Assembly (NCBI RefSeq): GCF_029227915.1
Contig: NC_079877.1
Location: 4,590,001 to 4,654,000 of the forward strand
Direction: 5' to 3'
From: Hydractinia symbiolongicarpus
Taxonomy: Eukaryota; Cnidaria; Hydrozoa; Anthoathecata; Hydractiniidae
Length of the DNA: 64,000 nt
Part shown: positions 62,080 through 64,000 of the stretch, one piece after another
How the letters are laid out: each line of letters begins with the position of its first letter
How positions within the stretch are numbered: position 1 is the stretch's first letter
The notes under the pieces: generated by a model
Told to the model about the DNA's origin: nothing
Seen by the model: the letters and a program-made list of their open reading frames with translations, nothing else
Database searches by the model: none
Position numbers and translations under genes: made by a program

Positions 62080-64000
62080 CCAGTGAGTAAACTCATTTCC
62101 CGAACGAATTTTTAAATTATTTTTTCACTACTAAAACGTATGAGACTTGTAGTTTTTAAAAAAGTTTTCATTTTTGATGAGACGCTGAATAAAAGAAGTT
62201 TAATCGCCGGCAAACGAAAACCCGCGATTTCCCGTAAATCCCGGCTTGGCCCGTATAGTCAAAAGTATACAAAGAAAGTACCCAGGGAGTAAACTCATTT
62301 CCCGAACGATTTTTTAAATTATTTTTTCACCACTAAAACGCATGAGACTTGTAGTTTTCAAAAATGTTTTCATTTTTGATGAGACGCTGAGTAAAAGCAC
62401 TTTAATCGACGGCAAACGAAAACCTGCGATTTCCCTAAATCCCGGACTCGGCCCGTATAGTCAAAAGTATACAAATAAAGTACCCAGGGAGTAAACTCAT
62501 TTCCAGAACGATTTTTTAAATTATTTTTTCACCACTAAAACGCATAAGACTTGTAGTTTTTAAAAATGTTTTCATTTTTGATGAGACGCTGAATAAAAGA
62601 AGTTTAATCGCCGGCAAACGAAAACCCGCGATTTCCCGTAAATCCCGGGCTTGACCCGTATAGTCGAATGTATACAAAGAAAGTACCCTGTGAGTAAACT
62701 CATTTCAAGAACAATTTTTTAAATTATTTTTTCACCACTAAAACGCATGAGACTTTTAGTTTTTAAAAATGTTTTCATTTTTGATGAGACGCTGAATAAA
62801 AGAAGTTTAATCGCCGGCAAACGAAAACCCGCGATTTCCCGTAAATCCCGGCTTGGCCCGTATAGTCAAAAGTATACAAAGAAAGTACCCAGGGAGTAAA
62901 CTCATTTCCGGAACGATATTTTAAATTAATTTTTCACCACTAAAACGCATGAGACTTGTAGTTTTCAAAAATGTTTTCATTTTTGATGAGACGCTGAATA
63001 AAAGAAGTTTAATCGCCGGCAAACGAAAACCCGCGATTTCTTGTAAATCCCGGGCTTGACACGTATAGTCAAAAGTATACAAAGAAAGTACCCAGGGAGG
63101 AAACTCATTTCCCAAACGATTTTTTAAATTACTTTTTCACCACTAAAACGCATGAGACTTGTAGTTTTTAAAAATGTTTTCATTTTTGATGAGACGCTGA
63201 ATAAAAGAAGTTTAATCGCCGGCAAACGAAAACCTGCGATTTCCCGTAAATCCTGGACTCGGCCGGTATAGTCAAAAGTATACAAAGAAAGTACCCAAGG
63301 AGTAAACTCATTTCCCAAACGATTTTTTAATTTATTATTTCACCACTAAAACGCATGAGACTTGTAGTTTTCAAGAATGTTTTCATTTTTGATGAGACGC
63401 TGAATAAAAGAAGTTTAATCGCCGGCAAACGAAAACCTGCGATTTCCCGTAAATCCGGGGTTTGGCCCGTATAGTCGAATGTATACAAAGAAAGTACCCA
63501 GGGAGTAAACTCATTTCCCGAACGATTTTTTAAATTACTTTTTCACCGCTAAAACGCATGAGACTGGTAGTTTTTAAAAATGTTTTCATTTTTGATGAGA
63601 CGCTGAATAAAAGAAGTTTAATCGCCGGCAAACGAAAACCCGCGATTTCCCGTAAATCCCGGGCTTGACCCGTATAGTCAAAAGTATACAAAGAAAGTAC
63701 CCAGGGAGGAAACTCATTTCCCAAACGATTTTTTAAATTACTTTTTCACCGCTAAAACGCATGAGACTTGTAGTTTTCAAAAATGTTTTCATTTTTGATG
63801 AGACGCTGAATAAAAGCACTTTAATCGACGGCAAACGAAAACCTGCGATTTCCCTAAATCCCGGAGTCGGCCCGTATAGTCAAAAGTATACAAATAAAGT
63901 ACCCAGGGAGTAAACTCATTTCCAGAACCATTTTTTAAATTATTTTTTCACCACTAAAACGCATAAGACTTGTAGTTTTTAAAAATGTTTTCAGTTTTGA
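62080..64000 (+). repeat. Right-edge segment, partly a long-range copy of ~48.1-48.95 kb
   Basis: The rare TTAAAAAAGTTTTC monomer at about 62158, then the CGACGG/AAATAAAG monomer, the ACAATTTTTT monomer and the TCCGGAACG monomer match the same four-monomer order starting near 48170, at offset 13989 (69 monomers). From about 62921 to the window end the sequence returns to the GGGAGGAAACTC, CCCAAGGAG and CACCGCT/ACTGGTAG types seen throughout 51-61 kb. The array runs past base 64000. Confidence 0.65.

Larger units (their letters stand above)
1..64000. repeat. Satellite array, ~203-bp monomer, fills the window
   Basis: Every stretch I read is a copy of one monomer beginning CGATTTTTTAAATT and ending about 203 bp later before the next CGATT. 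Successive starts near the left edge are 1, 203, 406, 608 and 811, giving spacings of 202-203. The common length variants come from single-base losses: CCCGGCTT for CCCGGGCTT, CCCTAAAT for CCCGTAAAT, and CAAAAAAG for CAAAGAAAG. The array runs off both window edges with no flank visible. It contains no spacer-like unique sequence, transposon ends or gene. Long arrays of this type are known from eukaryotic centromeres, pericentromeres and heterochromatic knobs; which applies here cannot be told from sequence alone. I do not recognise the family. Confidence 0.97.
18551..64000 (+). repeat. Block A2: satellite back in A orientation
   Basis: About 224 monomers in the same orientation as A1, running to the window edge. 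Subtype composition changes along the block. From about 18.5 to 28 kb, CAAAAAAG-type 202-bp monomers and CGAACGAATTTTT monomers are common. From about 29 to 38.5 kb there are AAGCTTAATCG and AAATTGTTTTTTC variants. From about 38.5 to 47 kb there are ACAATTTTTT and CACCGCTAAAACG variants. From about 47 kb rightward, TACAAATAAAG, GGGAGGAAACTC and TCCGGGGTTTGG variants dominate. Each zone is built from local multi-monomer duplications. No gene or unique sequence interrupts it. Confidence 0.95.

Noticed and set aside
1-64000. Dozens of open reading frames of about 61-121 codons, nearly identical to each other.
   Set aside because: They fall at the same monomer phase in every copy, switch strand exactly with array orientation, overlap frames on the other strand, and change frame at each monomer. 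No known domain, no start context or codon pattern supports a gene.
1-64000. CRISPR-like repeat array.
   Set aside because: Repeats are directly adjacent 203-bp units with no unique spacers, and there are no cas genes.
1-64000. Telomeric or microsatellite DNA.
   Set aside because: No short tandem motif such as TTAGGG or TTAGG runs is present; the only period is about 203 bp and its multiples.
1-64000. tRNA-derived repeat (B-box-like AGTCGAATG).
   Set aside because: It lacks the GGTTCGANTCC pattern, and no cloverleaf arms or A box could be placed around it.

Overview
The window is one uninterrupted satellite DNA array. From base 1 to base 64000 I see only tandem copies of a monomer of about 203 bp (common length variants 202 bp, one of 191 bp), roughly 316 copies in all. 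I see no protein-coding gene, RNA gene, transposon, CRISPR array or unique-sequence island. This points to a nuclear eukaryotic chromosome, probably centromeric, pericentromeric or other heterochromatin, from a long-read assembly. I do not recognise the satellite family and cannot name the species. In one idealised monomer the GC content is about 38% by hand count and CpG is not depleted. That weakly favours a genome without strong methylation-driven CpG loss, as in many invertebrates.

Monomer design (numbered from CGATT; reference copy at 40433-40635). Positions 1-100 are AT-rich with T- and A-tracts. Positions 101-150 are GC-rich and carry GCCGGC and often CCCGGG. Positions 151-203 are mixed and carry GTATAC. 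Most monomers contain three short dyads: an AT hairpin with 9-bp arms at 52-73, a GC hairpin with 5-bp arms at 138-150, and GTATA/TATAC arms at 150-167. Variant sites that define monomer subtypes include GCTTGG versus ACTCGG, TCAAAAG versus TCGAATG, ATGAGAC versus ATAAGAC, TTCAAAA versus TTTAAAA, CCCAG versus CCCTG, and one-base deletions giving 202 bp.

Layout. Block A1 (1-7676) runs in one orientation. Block B (7677-18550) is inverted. Block A2 (18551-64000) returns to the first orientation. The two inversion junctions cut the monomer at phases that do not match a clean balanced inversion. Within the blocks there is no single higher-order repeat. The array is a patchwork of local multi-monomer duplications: 405 bp (2-mer), about 607 bp (3-mer), about 810 bp (4-mer), about 1012 bp (5-mer), about 1417 bp (7-mer), 1622 bp (8-mer), 1821 bp (9-mer), 2023-2029 bp (10-mer), 2428 bp (12-mer), 4460 bp (22-mer) and 5474 bp (27-mer). 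Several copies differ by whole missing monomers or contain chimeric monomers, as expected from unequal exchange or replication slippage in register.

Regional subfamilies exist. An AAGCTT (HindIII) variant is concentrated at about 29.4-38.3 kb. A TACAAATAAAG variant was seen only from about 47.4 kb rightward. A TTGAATCG variant recurs eight times between 51.4 and 61.8 kb at spacings of 8, 14, 5, 8, 6, 4 and 6 monomers.

The open reading frames of about 61-121 codons are a by-product of the repeat. The same frame recurs in each monomer and its orientation flips with blocks A and B. I therefore annotate no CDS. I did not find a coding 'system'. The interest lies in the array's inversions, dyads and recombination history.
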